56,060 bases of DNA from Anaerolineae bacterium (GTDB taxonomy: Bacteria; Chloroflexota; Anaerolineae; Aggregatilineales; Phototrophicaceae): positions 1 through 56,060 of the forward strand of contig JAJDWK010000091.1 in the NCBI GenBank assembly GCA_022825675.1, written 5' to 3'. Every line of letters starts with the position of its first letter. The stretch's first letter is position 1. The notes beneath the pieces were generated by a model. The model ran no database searches. It worked only from the letters and a program-made list of their open reading frames with translations, and had not been told where the DNA came from. Of this stretch, positions 16,800 through 26,568 are shown piece by piece. The translations under genes were made by a program, and so were the position numbers.

Positions 16800-18377
16800 A
16801 TGCCACTAACAGGCAAAAACTACATCCAGGGCGAGACATCCGCGCTGGGGGCGGAAACATTCTACAGCGTTGACCCGCGCAGCAATACCGCTGGCGATAT
16901 CGCCTTCACCAGCGCCACAGAAGCCGAGGTCGCGCTTGCAGTCGCTGGCGCATGCGCCGCCTTCCAGCAGATGCGCCACTATGCGCCCAGCCGCATCGCG
17001 GATTTGCTCGAGGAGATTGCCACGCAAATCGAGGCGCTGGGTGATGCGCTGCTGCATACTGCTGACAGCGAGACCGGCTTGGGATTGCCGCGCTTGACGG
17101 GCGAGCGGGCGCGCGCAACCGGGCAATTCCGCGCCTTTGCCGCTTTGCTGCGGGATGGCGCTTATTTGCGCGCCATCATCAACACCGAGGCGCCGGGGCA
17201 GCCATCGCTGCGCCAGATGCAATTCCCGCTTGGTCCGGTCGCGGTTTTTGCCGCCAGCAATTTCCCTTTCGCCTTTTCGGTCGCTGGCGGCGATACGGCA
17301 TCGGCGCTGGCGGCTGGCTGCCCGGTCGTGGTCAAGGCGCACCCGGGGCATCCCGCCACTTCAGAGCTTTTCGCGCAGGCGCTGGGCAAAGCGGTGGCAG
17401 CTCAGGGCTTTCCCGCCGGCGCCTTTTCGCTGCTGCAGGGCAAGGGCATTGATGTCGGCGGCTGGCTGGTGGCGCAGGATGGCATCGAAGCGGTTGGCTT
17501 CACGGGCAGCCTGCGCGGCGGGCGCGCGCTCTATGACGCCGCCGCCCGCCGCCCGCGCCCAATCCCGGTGTATGCGGAGATGGGCAGCGTCAATCCCGTT
17601 GTCATCACCCAAGCCGCCCTCGCCGAACGCGGGCAGGACATCGCCGCGGGCTTGGTCGCCTCGGTCACAATGGGCAGCGGGCAATTCTGCACCAATCCCG
17701 GCTTAATCCTGCTGGAAGACAGCGCCGCCTCGCAGGATTTCATCGCCGCGGTAACCGAAAAGATGGGCGCGGCGGCGGCTGGCGTGCTGCTCAACGAAGC
17801 CATCGCGCGGGGCTTACATGCAGCCGTGCGCCAGACGGCTGCGCATGAAGACATCAGCCTTTTGACGGGCGGCAGCGAGGTCCCCGATAGCGCCGCCTTC
17901 CGCTTCAGCAACACGGTCATGCAGACGACCGCCGCCGCCATCCGCGCGGATGACCGTCTGCAGACCGAGCATTTTGGTCCGGTAACGCTTTTTGTGCTCT
18001 GTGATGACGCGGCTGACCTGCGCGCGGCGGTTGCTGCCCTTGAAGGCAACCTGACGGCGACGCTGCATGCCGAAGCCGCCGAGCTGGAGACTATCAGCGA
18101 CCTGCTGCATCAATTGCGGGAGAAGGCGGGCAGGGTAATTTGGAATGGATTCCCCACTGGCGTCGCCGTGGTGGCGGCGATGCAGCATGGCGGACCTTAC
18201 CCGGCGACAACGGCGCCCGCAACCACCTCGGTCGGCAGCAATGCCATCTACCGCTTCCTGCGCCCGATAGCGTTCCAGAATGTGCCGGACGCGCTGCTGC
18301 CGGCGGCGCTGCAAGACGCGAACCCGCTGGGCATCACACGGCAGGTGGATGGGCAATATCGGGCGGGGGCGGTCTAG
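16800..18377 (+). CDS. 2-oxoglutarate semialdehyde dehydrogenase (2,5-dioxovalerate)
   Basis: 525 aa aldehyde dehydrogenase. The general base E260 (VYAEMGSVNP) and nucleophile C297 (GSGQFC297TNPG) are present, as are FPLGPVAVFAASNFPFAFS and the cofactor-binding VGFTGSLRGGRAL. The NFPFAFS and AEMGSVNPV variants are typical of the KGSADH branch, which ends the non-phosphorylative pentose and hexarate pathways by oxidising 2-oxoglutarate semialdehyde to 2-oxoglutarate. It starts 46 bases after the DHDPS-family gene on the same strand, so the two probably act in sequence. Confidence 0.88.
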   Translation: MPLTGKNYIQGETSALGAETFYSVDPRSNTAGDIAFTSATEAEVALAVAGACAAFQQMRHYAPSRIADLLEEIATQIEALGDALLHTADSETGLGLPRLTGERARATGQFRAFAALLRDGAYLRAIINTEAPGQPSLRQMQFPLGPVAVFAASNFPFAFSVAGGDTASALAAGCPVVVKAHPGHPATSELFAQALGKAVAAQGFPAGAFSLLQGKGIDVGGWLVAQDGIEAVGFTGSLRGGRALYDAAARRPRPIPVYAEMGSVNPVVITQAALAERGQDIAAGLVASVTMGSGQFCTNPGLILLEDSAASQDFIAAVTEKMGAAAAGVLLNEAIARGLHAAVRQTAAHEDISLLTGGSEVPDSAAFRFSNTVMQTTAAAIRADDRLQTEHFGPVTLFVLCDDAADLRAAVAALEGNLTATLHAEAAELETISDLLHQLREKAGRVIWNGFPTGVAVVAAMQHGGPYPATTAPATTSVGSNAIYRFLRPIAFQNVPDALLPAALQDANPLGITRQVDGQYRAGAV

Positions 18378-18400
18378 GATTGGCTTGCCAAGCGGGCGAT

Positions 18401-19528
18401 TTACGGGCGCTGCCGCCTGAGCAGTTCCTGATACAGTTCATACTCGCGCTGGGCGACGCGATCGAGAGCGAAGTTGTCAAGCGCGCATTGGCGCGCGGCG
18501 GCCGCCATCGCGCGCATCAGCGCTGGCTGCGCCAGTACCGTTTGTATCGCGGCGGCGATGCTGCGCCTATCCGTTTCGCATAGATAGCCGCTGCGTTTGT
18601 GCTGCAACATGCTGGCGATGCCCATTACGCGCGTGCCGATAATCGGCATGCCGCTTGCCATCGCTTCGACCAGCGCCCGCGGCTGCCCTTCAAATAGCGA
18701 CGGCAGAATGAAGACTTTGGCTTTTGCCATATAGCGCTGCACTTCTTCGTTCTTCACATGGCCGACCCAAGCGATTTTGCCATCCAGATCGCCGAACTCG
18801 GCGCGCAAAGCCGCTTCCAGCTGCCCGGAGCCGAGCATGGCGATAGACGCCCCGCTCTGCCGCGCCGCCGCCAAGAGATTTCTCACATTTTTCTCTTGAG
18901 AGAATCTGCCTACATAAATCAGGTCGTAGCGTTTTTCCTCTGCGGATGGTTGGAAACGCTCGGTATCGACATGCATCGGGATTACCGCGGACTTCCCGGC
19001 GATGTCGGGATGCGCTTTTGTATAGGCTTCTCGCAGCTCTTCGGCGCTGGTAATCAGCAAGCTGGCATGCCGCAAGGTTTCCCGTTCAATCTGCTCGACC
19101 CAATGGAGATGGCGCAGGTTGTCAGGCTGTGTGCGCTGGGTGTTGTGCGACAGATGATAGCCCGCGCGCGCGATAAGCGGCTTGTTGAGCGCGCGCGCCG
19201 CCCGTGTTGCCTCGTAACCGGCAAAAAGCTCGTCCGTCTTAAATACATTGCTGGGCAGCAAGCGCAAATAATGCAATTGATGCAGGCGACGCAGGTAGCG
19301 TTTGGGCGGCCAGCCAATCCAGTTGCACAATATGCGCATGCCGGGCAGGCGCGAGCGATAGGCGTATTCTGCGCGCCCGCCATGGCTGACGACATTCATA
19401 CGCAAGCCCATGTCTTGCATGCGCTTGTAGAGCAAAAACTCGCGGTCTAATACCCCCATCGAGTCCAAGTGCGCCAAAGTTGTGGTGTATTTCAAAAAAA
19501 GTGTCAGATGGATTGGCGCTTCTTGCAT
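18401..19528 (-). CDS. GT4-family glycosyltransferase
   Basis: 375 aa GT-B fold enzyme. The C-terminal donor domain shows YDLIYVGRFSQEKNVRNLL and the E-x7-E type nucleotide-sugar site FILPSLFEGQPRALVEAMASGMPIIGT. The N-terminal acceptor domain is less conserved. It probably transfers a hexose to a lipid or polysaccharide at the cytoplasmic membrane. I used the ATG at 19528, which has an AGAGG sequence upstream; GTG 19558 and ATG 19540 are alternatives. It follows the BMP transporter operon but is separated from it by a terminator. Confidence 0.87.
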   Translation of the reverse strand: MQEAPIHLTLFLKYTTTLAHLDSMGVLDREFLLYKRMQDMGLRMNVVSHGGRAEYAYRSRLPGMRILCNWIGWPPKRYLRRLHQLHYLRLLPSNVFKTDELFAGYEATRAARALNKPLIARAGYHLSHNTQRTQPDNLRHLHWVEQIERETLRHASLLITSAEELREAYTKAHPDIAGKSAVIPMHVDTERFQPSAEEKRYDLIYVGRFSQEKNVRNLLAAARQSGASIAMLGSGQLEAALRAEFGDLDGKIAWVGHVKNEEVQRYMAKAKVFILPSLFEGQPRALVEAMASGMPIIGTRVMGIASMLQHKRSGYLCETDRRSIAAAIQTVLAQPALMRAMAAAARQCALDNFALDRVAQREYELYQELLRRQRP

Positions 19529-19578
19529 GCTCGACTGCATCCTCTGGCGCTGAGCCACTCAATTGCGCTGACTGCCGC

Positions 19579-19618
19579 AAAAGAAGAAAACAGCCCCATC
19601 AAGTACGATGAGGCTGTC
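19579..19618 (-). terminator. rho-independent terminator of the BMP transporter operon
   Basis: On the minus strand ACAGCCTCATC pairs imperfectly with GATGGGGCTGT over a short loop, followed by TTTTCTTCTTTT. It lies about 30 bases past the binding-protein stop. Confidence 0.8.
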
Positions 19619-19648
19619 TCCAAATTCCACAGCAAGCAGGCTTAAGCG

Positions 19649-20755
19649 CTAGCCCTCGTCATCCTCGCTGTCTTCGCTGTCCTCTTCTTCCATCATGTCG
19701 TCGTGCATCATCTCGTCTTCCAGCAGATCGCCCGAGACCAGATCGACCCCGGTTTCAATCTCGCCGGCGATGAGGCGGTCGTTGACAGCATGCACCGCGT
19801 CCCAGACTTCTTCGGGGATATCGGACAGATGCGGCGGTGCCAAGCCAACGCCATTCATCGCCGCGTCCATCATGTGGATGCCGCCGCCGGGGAAGCCCTC
19901 CATATCGCCTTCCGCCAGCATCGCGACCATATCATAAACGCCCTGGTCGACCCGTTTCATCGCGCTGGAGATGATGAATTCGGAGCCAGGCGTCTCGCCC
20001 GCGCCAAAGCTGGTGAGGAACTCGTCTTTGTCCACGCCGATGACATATACGCCCTCCTGCGCGCCTGCCAGAATTGCGCCGGTGCCAGTGGGACCGCCGC
20101 CGCCAAAGAGCACCGAAGCGCCTTCGCCGATGAATTGCAGCGCCGCTGACGCCCCTTGATCGGGCGCGATGAAGCTGGGGATATACACGCCGAGGATTCT
20201 CAAATCGGGGTTGACATACATCGCGCCCTGCTCATAACCATTGCGGAAGCGCTTGACCGGCGGGATATCGATGCCATAGACGCCGGCGATGGTATCCGAG
20301 CCCAGATATTCGGCGACATAAGCCGCCAGAACGCCCGTCATGAAGCCGGACTGGTCTTCGCGGAATTGAATGCCGACATAATTCGCCGGTCCATCGGCGA
20401 CAAATTGGTCAACGCCCAGGAAATAGACATCACTGTTGGCTTCCGCCGCCGCCCAAGTGGCATCGGCAATCAGGAAGCCCACCGTGATGATGACCTCGAA
20501 ACCTTCGCTGATGCAGGTTTGGATATTGGCTTCGTAGTCGGTCTCCGCCTGCGTTTCGATGAAGTCGTATTCCAGGTCGAAATCGTCAGCGGCGGCGACC
20601 GCGCCTTCATGCGCCGACTGGTTAAAAGTGCCGTCATTGACGCGCCCGAGGTCGGTCACCAGGCAGACGGTTTCCACGCCTTCATGCGCCGCTGCCATCG
20701 GCGCGAGCGCCAGCGCCAGCGCCATGAGGCTGAGCAAGAGTACAACTTTTTTCAT
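19649..20755 (-). CDS. BMP-family ABC transporter substrate-binding protein
   Basis: 368 aa. A Sec signal peptide (about 1-23, ending MAAAHE) is followed by the BMP/Med domain: VCLVTDLGRVNDGTFNQSAHEGA is the family hallmark, with FGGGGPTGTGAI and VIGVDKDEF later. BMP proteins bind nucleosides or purine-like ligands. The signal peptide has no lipobox cysteine, unusual for this family. The last 25 or so residues are extremely acidic (EDEMMHDDMMEEEDSEDSEDDEG). A strong GAGGAGG site precedes the ATG. It is the last gene of the transporter operon and has its own 154-base upstream gap. Confidence 0.93.
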   Translation of the reverse strand: MKKVVLLLSLMALALALAPMAAAHEGVETVCLVTDLGRVNDGTFNQSAHEGAVAAADDFDLEYDFIETQAETDYEANIQTCISEGFEVIITVGFLIADATWAAAEANSDVYFLGVDQFVADGPANYVGIQFREDQSGFMTGVLAAYVAEYLGSDTIAGVYGIDIPPVKRFRNGYEQGAMYVNPDLRILGVYIPSFIAPDQGASAALQFIGEGASVLFGGGGPTGTGAILAGAQEGVYVIGVDKDEFLTSFGAGETPGSEFIISSAMKRVDQGVYDMVAMLAEGDMEGFPGGGIHMMDAAMNGVGLAPPHLSDIPEEVWDAVHAVNDRLIAGEIETGVDLVSGDLLEDEMMHDDMMEEEDSEDSEDDEG

Positions 20756-20850
20756 ACGATTTCCTCCTCAAGAGTTCATCCGCTATCATCAATTTCCTGC
20801 TTAAGTGTACAATGCTGCGGTGGGGATTTCAACGCAACGCTAATCGCGGG

Positions 20851-20868
20851 CAGAGCAATTGCATCACA
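20851..20868 (+). repeat. lone CAGGG-type element end
   Basis: CAGAGCAATTGCATCACA differs by one base in the first 15 from the ends of the MITE-like elements at 12564 and 30352. No partner end was found in the 20756-20909 gap. Confidence 0.4.
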
Positions 20869-20909
20869 ATAGACCTAAATCGCTGTGCCTGCGGTGACGC
20901 AGCGCGGAA

Positions 20910-21308
20910 TTAGCCGCTGCCAAGCGCGGCGGCACGATCATAGGGGATGGTTTGTTCGTGTTCGTCAGCCGCAGAACGCGCGATAAGCGCCACAACTGGC
21001 TCGCTATCGCTCAGATTATACACTTCATGGGGCACGCCTGGCTTGATGAAGAGGAAATCGCCCGCTTGATTTTCCATGATGAGCTTGCAGCCGGTGCCAT
21101 ATTCGTGCCGCACCGCGCCTTCGAGAATGTAAATCATCGTCTCGAAGTCGACATGCAGATGCGCGGGGATAATGCCGCCGGGCGGTATCACCGCGAGTTT
21201 CATCGACAGCCCCTTCGCCTCGACATTGCTGCTGGAAAGAGCCGTGCCGCCGCGCAGCATGCTGATGCCTGCCGCGCTGACAACCTGGGAATTCCTTTTC
21301 TCATGCAT
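20910..21308 (-). CDS. single-domain cupin protein
   Basis: 132 aa. One cupin barrel with motif 1 PAHLHVDFETMIYILEGAVRHEYG and motif 2 DFLFIKPGVPHEVYNLS. The metal ligands appear to be His, His, Glu, and a later His. The function cannot be told from sequence; such proteins bind small ligands or catalyse isomerisation or oxygenation. The ATG at 21308 has GGGAGG five bases upstream; the frame continues far upstream only as a shadow of the permease. It sits inside the BMP transporter operon, 50 bases from the second permease. Confidence 0.85.
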   Translation of the reverse strand: MHEKRNSQVVSAAGISMLRGGTALSSSNVEAKGLSMKLAVIPPGGIIPAHLHVDFETMIYILEGAVRHEYGTGCKLIMENQAGDFLFIKPGVPHEVYNLSDSEPVVALIARSAADEHEQTIPYDRAAALGSG

Positions 21309-21358
21309 CGCTGCCTCCCGTGATGACGATTCAACCGCGCCCCGCCGCAAGAGTGTTC

Positions 21359-22660
21359 TCACTCCTTCACATAAGGCTGCCCGACCGCTTTTGGCGGCGA
21401 GGCGCGGCCGATGAAGCCTGCCAAGACCACCAAAGTAACGACATACGGCACCATCTGCAAAAATTGCACCGGGAAATTGACGCCGACCATCTGCAAGCGC
21501 ACGCCCAGCGACTCGGAAAAGCCGAAGAGCAGCGCCGCGCCAAAAGCGCCGAGGGGCGTCCATTTGCCGAAGATCATCGCCGCCAGCGCGATGAAGCCAG
21601 CGCCGCGCGTCATGCCATCGTTGAAGCTGCCGGTCGCTTCCAGGGAGAACCAGACGCCCGCCAAGCCGGCAATCATGCCGCTGATGAAAACATTGATCCA
21701 ACGGGTGCGGTTGACATTGATGCCCAGGGTATCCGCCGCGTGCGGGTGCTCGCCCACCGCCCGCGTGCGCAAGCCCCAGCGGGTATAAAACATGACGATA
21801 TGGGTGAAAGCGAGCATGACAAACATCAGAAAAAATATCGGCTGATTGGTGAAGATGGCATCGCCGATGACGGGCAGGTCGCTCAAAAATGGCAGGGCGA
21901 TATTGCCCAGCTTGGCGGCGCCCGCCTCGGTCGAAAGCAGATATTCGCGGCGGACAAAGCTGGTAACGCCGACAGCCAGAATGTTGATGACGGTGCCGCT
22001 GACAATTTGGTCGGTGCGGAAGGTGATGGAGAGCCAGCCATGCAGCAGGGCGATGAGACCGCCGGCGCTGACGCCAATCAGCACCGCCAGCAACTGCGCC
22101 GTTTCCAATGGCAGCGCCGTGCCGCGCAGGAAAAACAAGGTGGTGAAGCCGAAGCAGGCGGCGAAGAGCATCATGCCTTCGATGGCGATATTGACGACGC
22201 CAGCGCGCTCGCACCAGATGCCGGCGAAAGCGCCAATCGCCAGCGGCGTCGCCAGGCGCAGGCTTTCGGCGAGTATCGTGGTCATATTGGTTTCGTCGCC
22301 AGCGGCGGCGGCGATGATGACAGTGGGCATGAACAGAGCGCCACAAAGCGCCAGCAAAATCAAGCTGAGCCGCCGCCAGCGCGCTGCCGGCAGCTCCAGC
22401 AGGTTCAGCGCGCCGCCAGCGATGAAAAGCAAGCCCACTGTCAGCAGGTAGGCGGCGGTGGGCAGGCGGATATCGCCGACCGCGGGCGCATCGCCGCTGG
22501 CGCGGGTGACAAGTTTGAGCGTGGTGATGGTCTCGCTGTCAAAGGCGCGGGCTTCCGCCAGGATAAAAATGCCCAGCAGCAGCAGCGGCAGCGCGATAAT
22601 GCGCCGGCGCGTGAGCTTGAAGCGGGCTCTGCGCCCGGGTTTTGTTTTGGCGGCGCTCAT
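21359..22660 (-). CDS. BMP-type ABC transporter permease 2
   Basis: 433 aa integral membrane protein with about ten hydrophobic segments. The family core is clear: GIWCERAGVVNIAIEGMML, LHGWLSITFRTDQIVSGTVINILAVG, LRTRAVGEHPHAADTLGINV, and GAGFIALAAMIFGKWTPLGAF, as in YufQ/NupQ-type permeases. Compared with the usual roughly 310 residues, it has about 120 extra N-terminal residues that contain extra hydrophobic stretches (about 65-85 and 95-115). The ATG at 22660 lies two bases after the permease 1 stop, so translation is probably coupled. Confidence 0.92.
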   Translation of the reverse strand: MSAAKTKPGRRARFKLTRRRIIALPLLLLGIFILAEARAFDSETITTLKLVTRASGDAPAVGDIRLPTAAYLLTVGLLFIAGGALNLLELPAARWRRLSLILLALCGALFMPTVIIAAAAGDETNMTTILAESLRLATPLAIGAFAGIWCERAGVVNIAIEGMMLFAACFGFTTLFFLRGTALPLETAQLLAVLIGVSAGGLIALLHGWLSITFRTDQIVSGTVINILAVGVTSFVRREYLLSTEAGAAKLGNIALPFLSDLPVIGDAIFTNQPIFFLMFVMLAFTHIVMFYTRWGLRTRAVGEHPHAADTLGINVNRTRWINVFISGMIAGLAGVWFSLEATGSFNDGMTRGAGFIALAAMIFGKWTPLGAFGAALLFGFSESLGVRLQMVGVNFPVQFLQMVPYVVTLVVLAGFIGRASPPKAVGQPYVKE

Positions 22661-22662
22661 GC

Positions 22663-24912
22663 TTAACCCCACCCGCTGGAAAAGACAAGCTCGCCTTCTT
22701 CTTCGGCGCTGCGTTTGGGCACACGCCACAAGAAGCGGATAATCTGGTCGGCGGCGACAAACATGATGATGAGCGCCTGGATGATTTTGACGAGGTCGAT
22801 GGAGATATCAGCGCGGATTTGCATCAGCGCCGCGCCGCTGAGCAAGCCGCCCCAGAGCAAACCCGCCCAGACCATGCCTTTGGGCTTGTTGCGCGCCAGC
22901 AGCGCCACGGCGATAGCGTCAAAGCCGACGCCAGCGAAGAAACGCGGGTGCATCACATGCTCGACGCCGCTGATTTCTATCGCGCCCGCCAAGCCCGCCA
23001 AAGCGCCGCTGAGCGCCATCGCCAGCACGATGTTGCGCGGCACGCTCATCCCGGCGTATTTTGCCGCGTTCGGGTTGGCACCGACGGTGCGCAGCTCAAA
23101 ACCGAGGGTGCTGCGCTGCAAGAACCAGTCCGTCAGCCAGACCGCCGCAATCATCAGCCAAAAGCCGAAGTGCAATTTGGTGGAATCGCCCACGGCAATC
23201 AGCGTGAGGAAGAGCTGCAAACCCGCCATGACCGCCGCCCAAATCAAGCCGCGGCGCAGCGCCAGTTGCGGCGCTTCCCGCCGGGCGGGCAGATAATTGA
23301 GCAGGAATGCGACCAGCGCCGCCGCCGCCATCAGCAGCAAAAGCAAAAGCGGGCTGGCAACCGAATCCAGCGTGGGCAGCATGGCGGCGGTTAATATCTT
23401 GGGCGTCTTGGGCACGCTGGACTTGACATCGCCCAGGATGATGGGATCGACAGATTTTATCAGCCAGTCGACGATAAGGATGGCGATGAAGTTGAGCATG
23501 ATGGTGGTGATGACTTCGTGAGCGCCGGTGAATGCTTTCAGCGCGCCGGGCAGCGCCCCCCACAAGAAACCGCCGAGCAAGCCAAAGAGCAGCACGGAAG
23601 GCAGCAGAACAAGCGGCGAAGTTCCCGCCGGCGAAAAAGCGCCCAGGGCGGCGACAGCAATCGCGCCGGCATAGAGCTGCCCTTCCGCGCCGATGTTAAA
23701 TAAGCCCGCCTTGAAGCCCAAGCCCACCGCCAAGCCGGCGATGATGAAGGGAATCGCGCGCACGATAGTCTTTTCCAAATTGGCGGGGAAAAAGAGCAGC
23801 GCCCGCTCGCCCAGCCGCAGGAAAAGCACTTGCAAATCTTGTTCGTTTTTGAGGATGCCAAAGCTGACCGCGCCCTGCCCCGCCGCGCTGAGCACGCGGT
23901 TGCCCGGGCGGCGGATGACCAGATGCTGGCGCAGCGCCGCGTCCAACTGCTCTGCCAGCGCGGCGTTGACCGAATCGCCCGTCAAGTATTCCGCGTCATA
24001 GAGCCTGCCCACAATGCGGAATTGCGCGCCCAAAGCGGCGGGGTCGTCAATGCCCAGGGCGTCCAGCGCCGCCAGCGTGTCAACCGCCTCGCGCGCATCG
24101 TCATAATCAGCGGCGACTAGCGCCATAATGATGTCGGCATCAGCGCTGTCGGGCGCGATGCCCAGCGCATCAAGCTGTTCCAGCGCCGCCAGGCTGCGCT
24201 GCAGGGAAAGCAGCCCGTAGCTGTCGATGAGTTTCAAACCTGCCAGGGCGTTTTCCCCCACCCTAAATCCCTCCCCCAAAATGAGGGAGGGACTTTCATC
24301 CTCTAATGTGAATGAGAGGATTTCACTATCCCCTCCCGCAGTGGCGGTTTGCGCCCCTGCCAGGGCATCAGCATCAGCCGCCAGCGCCGTGAGCGCGCGC
24401 GCATCAGCCGCGGGCAAAGCCGCCAGCTCTGTCAACAGCGGCGACAGCGCTGTCAGCGCCGCCGCGCCGATTTCGCGGATTGTCGGCAGGCGCTGCGCGA
24501 TTGCTTCGGCGCTGTCTTTTTCAAGCGCGTGACGGCTGAAGACTTCGCCGAAACTTCGAGTCTCCGCCATGCCCACTTCCAGGATGCGCTCGAAGGGGCG
24601 CGCCTGCCGCGAGAGGCTGCGGCGGGTGTTGATGGCATGGGCGGCGGCGTAGGCGCGCATTTCGGCGAAGTCCGCGGGCGCTGCGACTTCGTTGACCGTC
24701 AAGCCGGTGATGGACTCGACCAGCGCCACATACGCGGTTGAGGCGACGCGCAAGCCCTCGCGGATATCGGGCTGCAGCGCGCTGTCGCTGACGGTGATGG
24801 TAATCAGCGGGATGCCGGCGAGGAAGGCGGTAATCACCGCCAGTATGGGCACCAGCCGCGGCGAGAGGCGCAGCCAGAAGCCGATGAGCCCGCGCCCTTC
24901 CCGCGCGTTCAC
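22663..24912 (-). CDS. BMP-type ABC transporter permease 1 with large inserted domain
   Basis: 749 aa, about twice the family length. A first helix (about 18-42) is followed by roughly 330 residues of Ala/Leu/Asp/Glu-rich, helical-looking sequence, and then by the permease core from about residue 373 ([40 protein letters not shown]) to the end. The core has [14 protein letters not shown] and [18 protein letters not shown], typical of YufP/NupP. The inserted part should lie outside the membrane if topology is normal. Residues about 191-219 are translated from a dispersed repeat (24256-24341). The start overlaps the ATPase stop by 4 bases (ATGA). Confidence 0.9.
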   Translation of the reverse strand: MNAREGRGLIGFWLRLSPRLVPILAVITAFLAGIPLITITVSDSALQPDIREGLRVASTAYVALVESITGLTVNEVAAPADFAEMRAYAAAHAINTRRSLSRQARPFERILEVGMAETRSFGEVFSRHALEKDSAEAIAQRLPTIREIGAAALTALSPLLTELAALPAADARALTALAADADALAGAQTATAGGDSEILSFTLEDESPSLILGEGFRVGENALAGLKLIDSYGLLSLQRSLAALEQLDALGIAPDSADADIIMALVAADYDDAREAVDTLAALDALGIDDPAALGAQFRIVGRLYDAEYLTGDSVNAALAEQLDAALRQHLVIRRPGNRVLSAAGQGAVSFGILKNEQDLQVLFLRLGERALLFFPANLEKTIVRAIPFIIAGLAVGLGFKAGLFNIGAEGQLYAGAIAVAALGAFSPAGTSPLVLLPSVLLFGLLGGFLWGALPGALKAFTGAHEVITTIMLNFIAILIVDWLIKSVDPIILGDVKSSVPKTPKILTAAMLPTLDSVASPLLLLLLMAAAALVAFLLNYLPARREAPQLALRRGLIWAAVMAGLQLFLTLIAVGDSTKLHFGFWLMIAAVWLTDWFLQRSTLGFELRTVGANPNAAKYAGMSVPRNIVLAMALSGALAGLAGAIEISGVEHVMHPRFFAGVGFDAIAVALLARNKPKGMVWAGLLWGGLLSGAALMQIRADISIDLVKIIQALIIMFVAADQIIRFLWRVPKRSAEEEGELVFSSGWG
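24256..24292. repeat. CCCCACCCTAAATCCCTCCCCC repeat inside a gene
   Basis: 37 bases closely matching the reverse complement of 28302-28339. It extends on the same side into a second small inverted repeat (ATCCTCT / AGAGGAT, 24298-24321). The unit lies within the permease 1 reading frame and does not break it. Confidence 0.8.
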
Positions 24913-26444
24913 GGGGCAGCCTCGGCAGCGGCGCGCACGCCCGCCATGCGCAAGCCCACGGTATCGCGGTCAGCGTCGTCGATGGGGAAAATGTCGATGA
25001 TTTCGCCTTCAAACATCACCGCCACGCGGTCGGCGAGGCTGAGCACTTCGTCCAGCTCCGAAGAGACCAGCAAGATGCCGGCACCGGCATCTCGCATGGC
25101 GATGAGCTGGCGGTGAATGAACTCGATCGAGCCGACATCCAGCCCGCGGGTGGGCTGCGAGGCGATGAGCAAATCAGCATCGCGCGAGAATTCGCGAGCG
25201 ACAATCACCTTTTGCTGATTACCGCCTGAAAGCCCGCCCGCCAGAGTGTTGATGATAGGCGGGCGCACATCGTATTGCTGCACCAGCGCGCGCGCATTGG
25301 CGGCGATGGCGCGCTCATCCACCACAATCGAGCGCGAAAACGCGGCTTGATAATAGGTGCAGAGCACCAGATTGTGCATGACTGTGAAGCTCGCCACCAA
25401 GCCATCGCGCTGGCGGTCTTCGGGCACATGCCCGACGCCGCGTTTGGTAATCTGCCGCGGCGATTCGCCGGTAACATCCGCGCCTTTGATGAAGACGCGC
25501 CCGCTTTCGCTGGCGCGCAAGCCCGTCAGCGCCTCGACCAATTCCGTCTGTCCATTGCCTTGTACGCCGGCGATGCCCAGGATTTCGCCGCGCTGCAAGC
25601 CGAAGCTCAAGCCCTCGACCGCTGGCAAGCCGCGGTCGTCATGTACATGCAGGTTGACAACATTGAGGATTTCGTCGCCCAGCCGCGCGGGCGCTTTATC
25701 CACCTCCAACAGGACATCGCGCCCGACCATCAGCGATGCCAGCGATTGCTCAGTGGACTGTTTGGGGTCGGCAGTGCCAGCGACTTTGCCGCGCCGCAGC
25801 ACCACCACTTCATCACAGATTTCCAACACTTCCTTCAGTTTGTGGCTGATGAAAATAATGCTGACGCCTTTGTCCAGCAGCGCGCGCATAATCTTAAAAA
25901 GCCCGCGCGTTTCCTGAGGCGTCAAGACGGCGGTGGGCTCGTCAAGGATGAGAATATCGGCATGGCGGTAAAGCGCTTTGATGATTTCCACGCGCTGCTG
26001 GATGCCAACCGGCAGGTCGGCGATGAGGGCGTCTGGCGCCGCTTGCAAGCCATATTCGCGGGAAAGCGTCTCGATTTCGCGCCGGGCGCGGTCACGCCGC
26101 AGGAAGGGTCCGCTGGAATTTTCGTTGCCCAGCATGACATTTTCGGTGACCGTCAGCACATCGACCAGTTGAAAATGCTGATGCACCATGCCGATGCCCA
26201 GCTTGATGGCGTCTTTGGGTCCGGCGATTTCGACTGGCGCGCCATCCACCAGGATTTCGCCGGCATCCGGCTTGTACAAGCCGTAAATCATGTTCATCAG
26301 GGTGGATTTGCCGGCGCCATTTTCGCCCAAAAGCCCGAGGACCTGCCCCTTGTGCAGGGTGAGGTTGATGTTGTCGTTGGCGAGCACACCGGGGAACCGT
26401 TTTGTAATGCCGCGGACTTCGAGCGCGGGCGGGGCGGGTGGCAT
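24909..26444 (-). CDS. BMP-type ABC transporter ATP-binding protein (two NBDs)
   Basis: 511 aa with two fused nucleotide-binding domains. The first has a full Walker A (GENGAGKST), [11 protein letters not shown] and a switch His region. The second has a degenerate P-loop (GVQGNGQTE), signature LSGGNQQK and the expected domain order of RbsA/MglA-like and BMP-type ATPases. It powers import with the two permeases and the BMP binding protein. The ATG at 26444 was chosen by homology ([19 protein letters not shown]); the longer frame adds 20 residues of unlikely sequence. It is the first gene of the operon and is divergent from the methyltransferase gene. Confidence 0.93.
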   Translation of the reverse strand: MPPAPPALEVRGITKRFPGVLANDNINLTLHKGQVLGLLGENGAGKSTLMNMIYGLYKPDAGEILVDGAPVEIAGPKDAIKLGIGMVHQHFQLVDVLTVTENVMLGNENSSGPFLRRDRARREIETLSREYGLQAAPDALIADLPVGIQQRVEIIKALYRHADILILDEPTAVLTPQETRGLFKIMRALLDKGVSIIFISHKLKEVLEICDEVVVLRRGKVAGTADPKQSTEQSLASLMVGRDVLLEVDKAPARLGDEILNVVNLHVHDDRGLPAVEGLSFGLQRGEILGIAGVQGNGQTELVEALTGLRASESGRVFIKGADVTGESPRQITKRGVGHVPEDRQRDGLVASFTVMHNLVLCTYYQAAFSRSIVVDERAIAANARALVQQYDVRPPIINTLAGGLSGGNQQKVIVAREFSRDADLLIASQPTRGLDVGSIEFIHRQLIAMRDAGAGILLVSSELDEVLSLADRVAVMFEGEIIDIFPIDDADRDTVGLRMAGVRAAAEAAP

Positions 26445-26568
26445 GGGAAAGCCTTGTATTCTGTCGCTTGAGATGAGTATAACGCGGGAACGCTCAAAAG
26501 ACACATTTGCGATGTCTTGCGCTTAGCGTATATAATCGTATAATCGAGACATTGCAGAGTATCTCACA

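Noticed and set aside
21309..22346. N-terminal extension of the cupin frame
   Set aside because: It runs in another frame through the permease gene and is Arg/His-rich; the cupin start at 21308 has a strong ribosome site.
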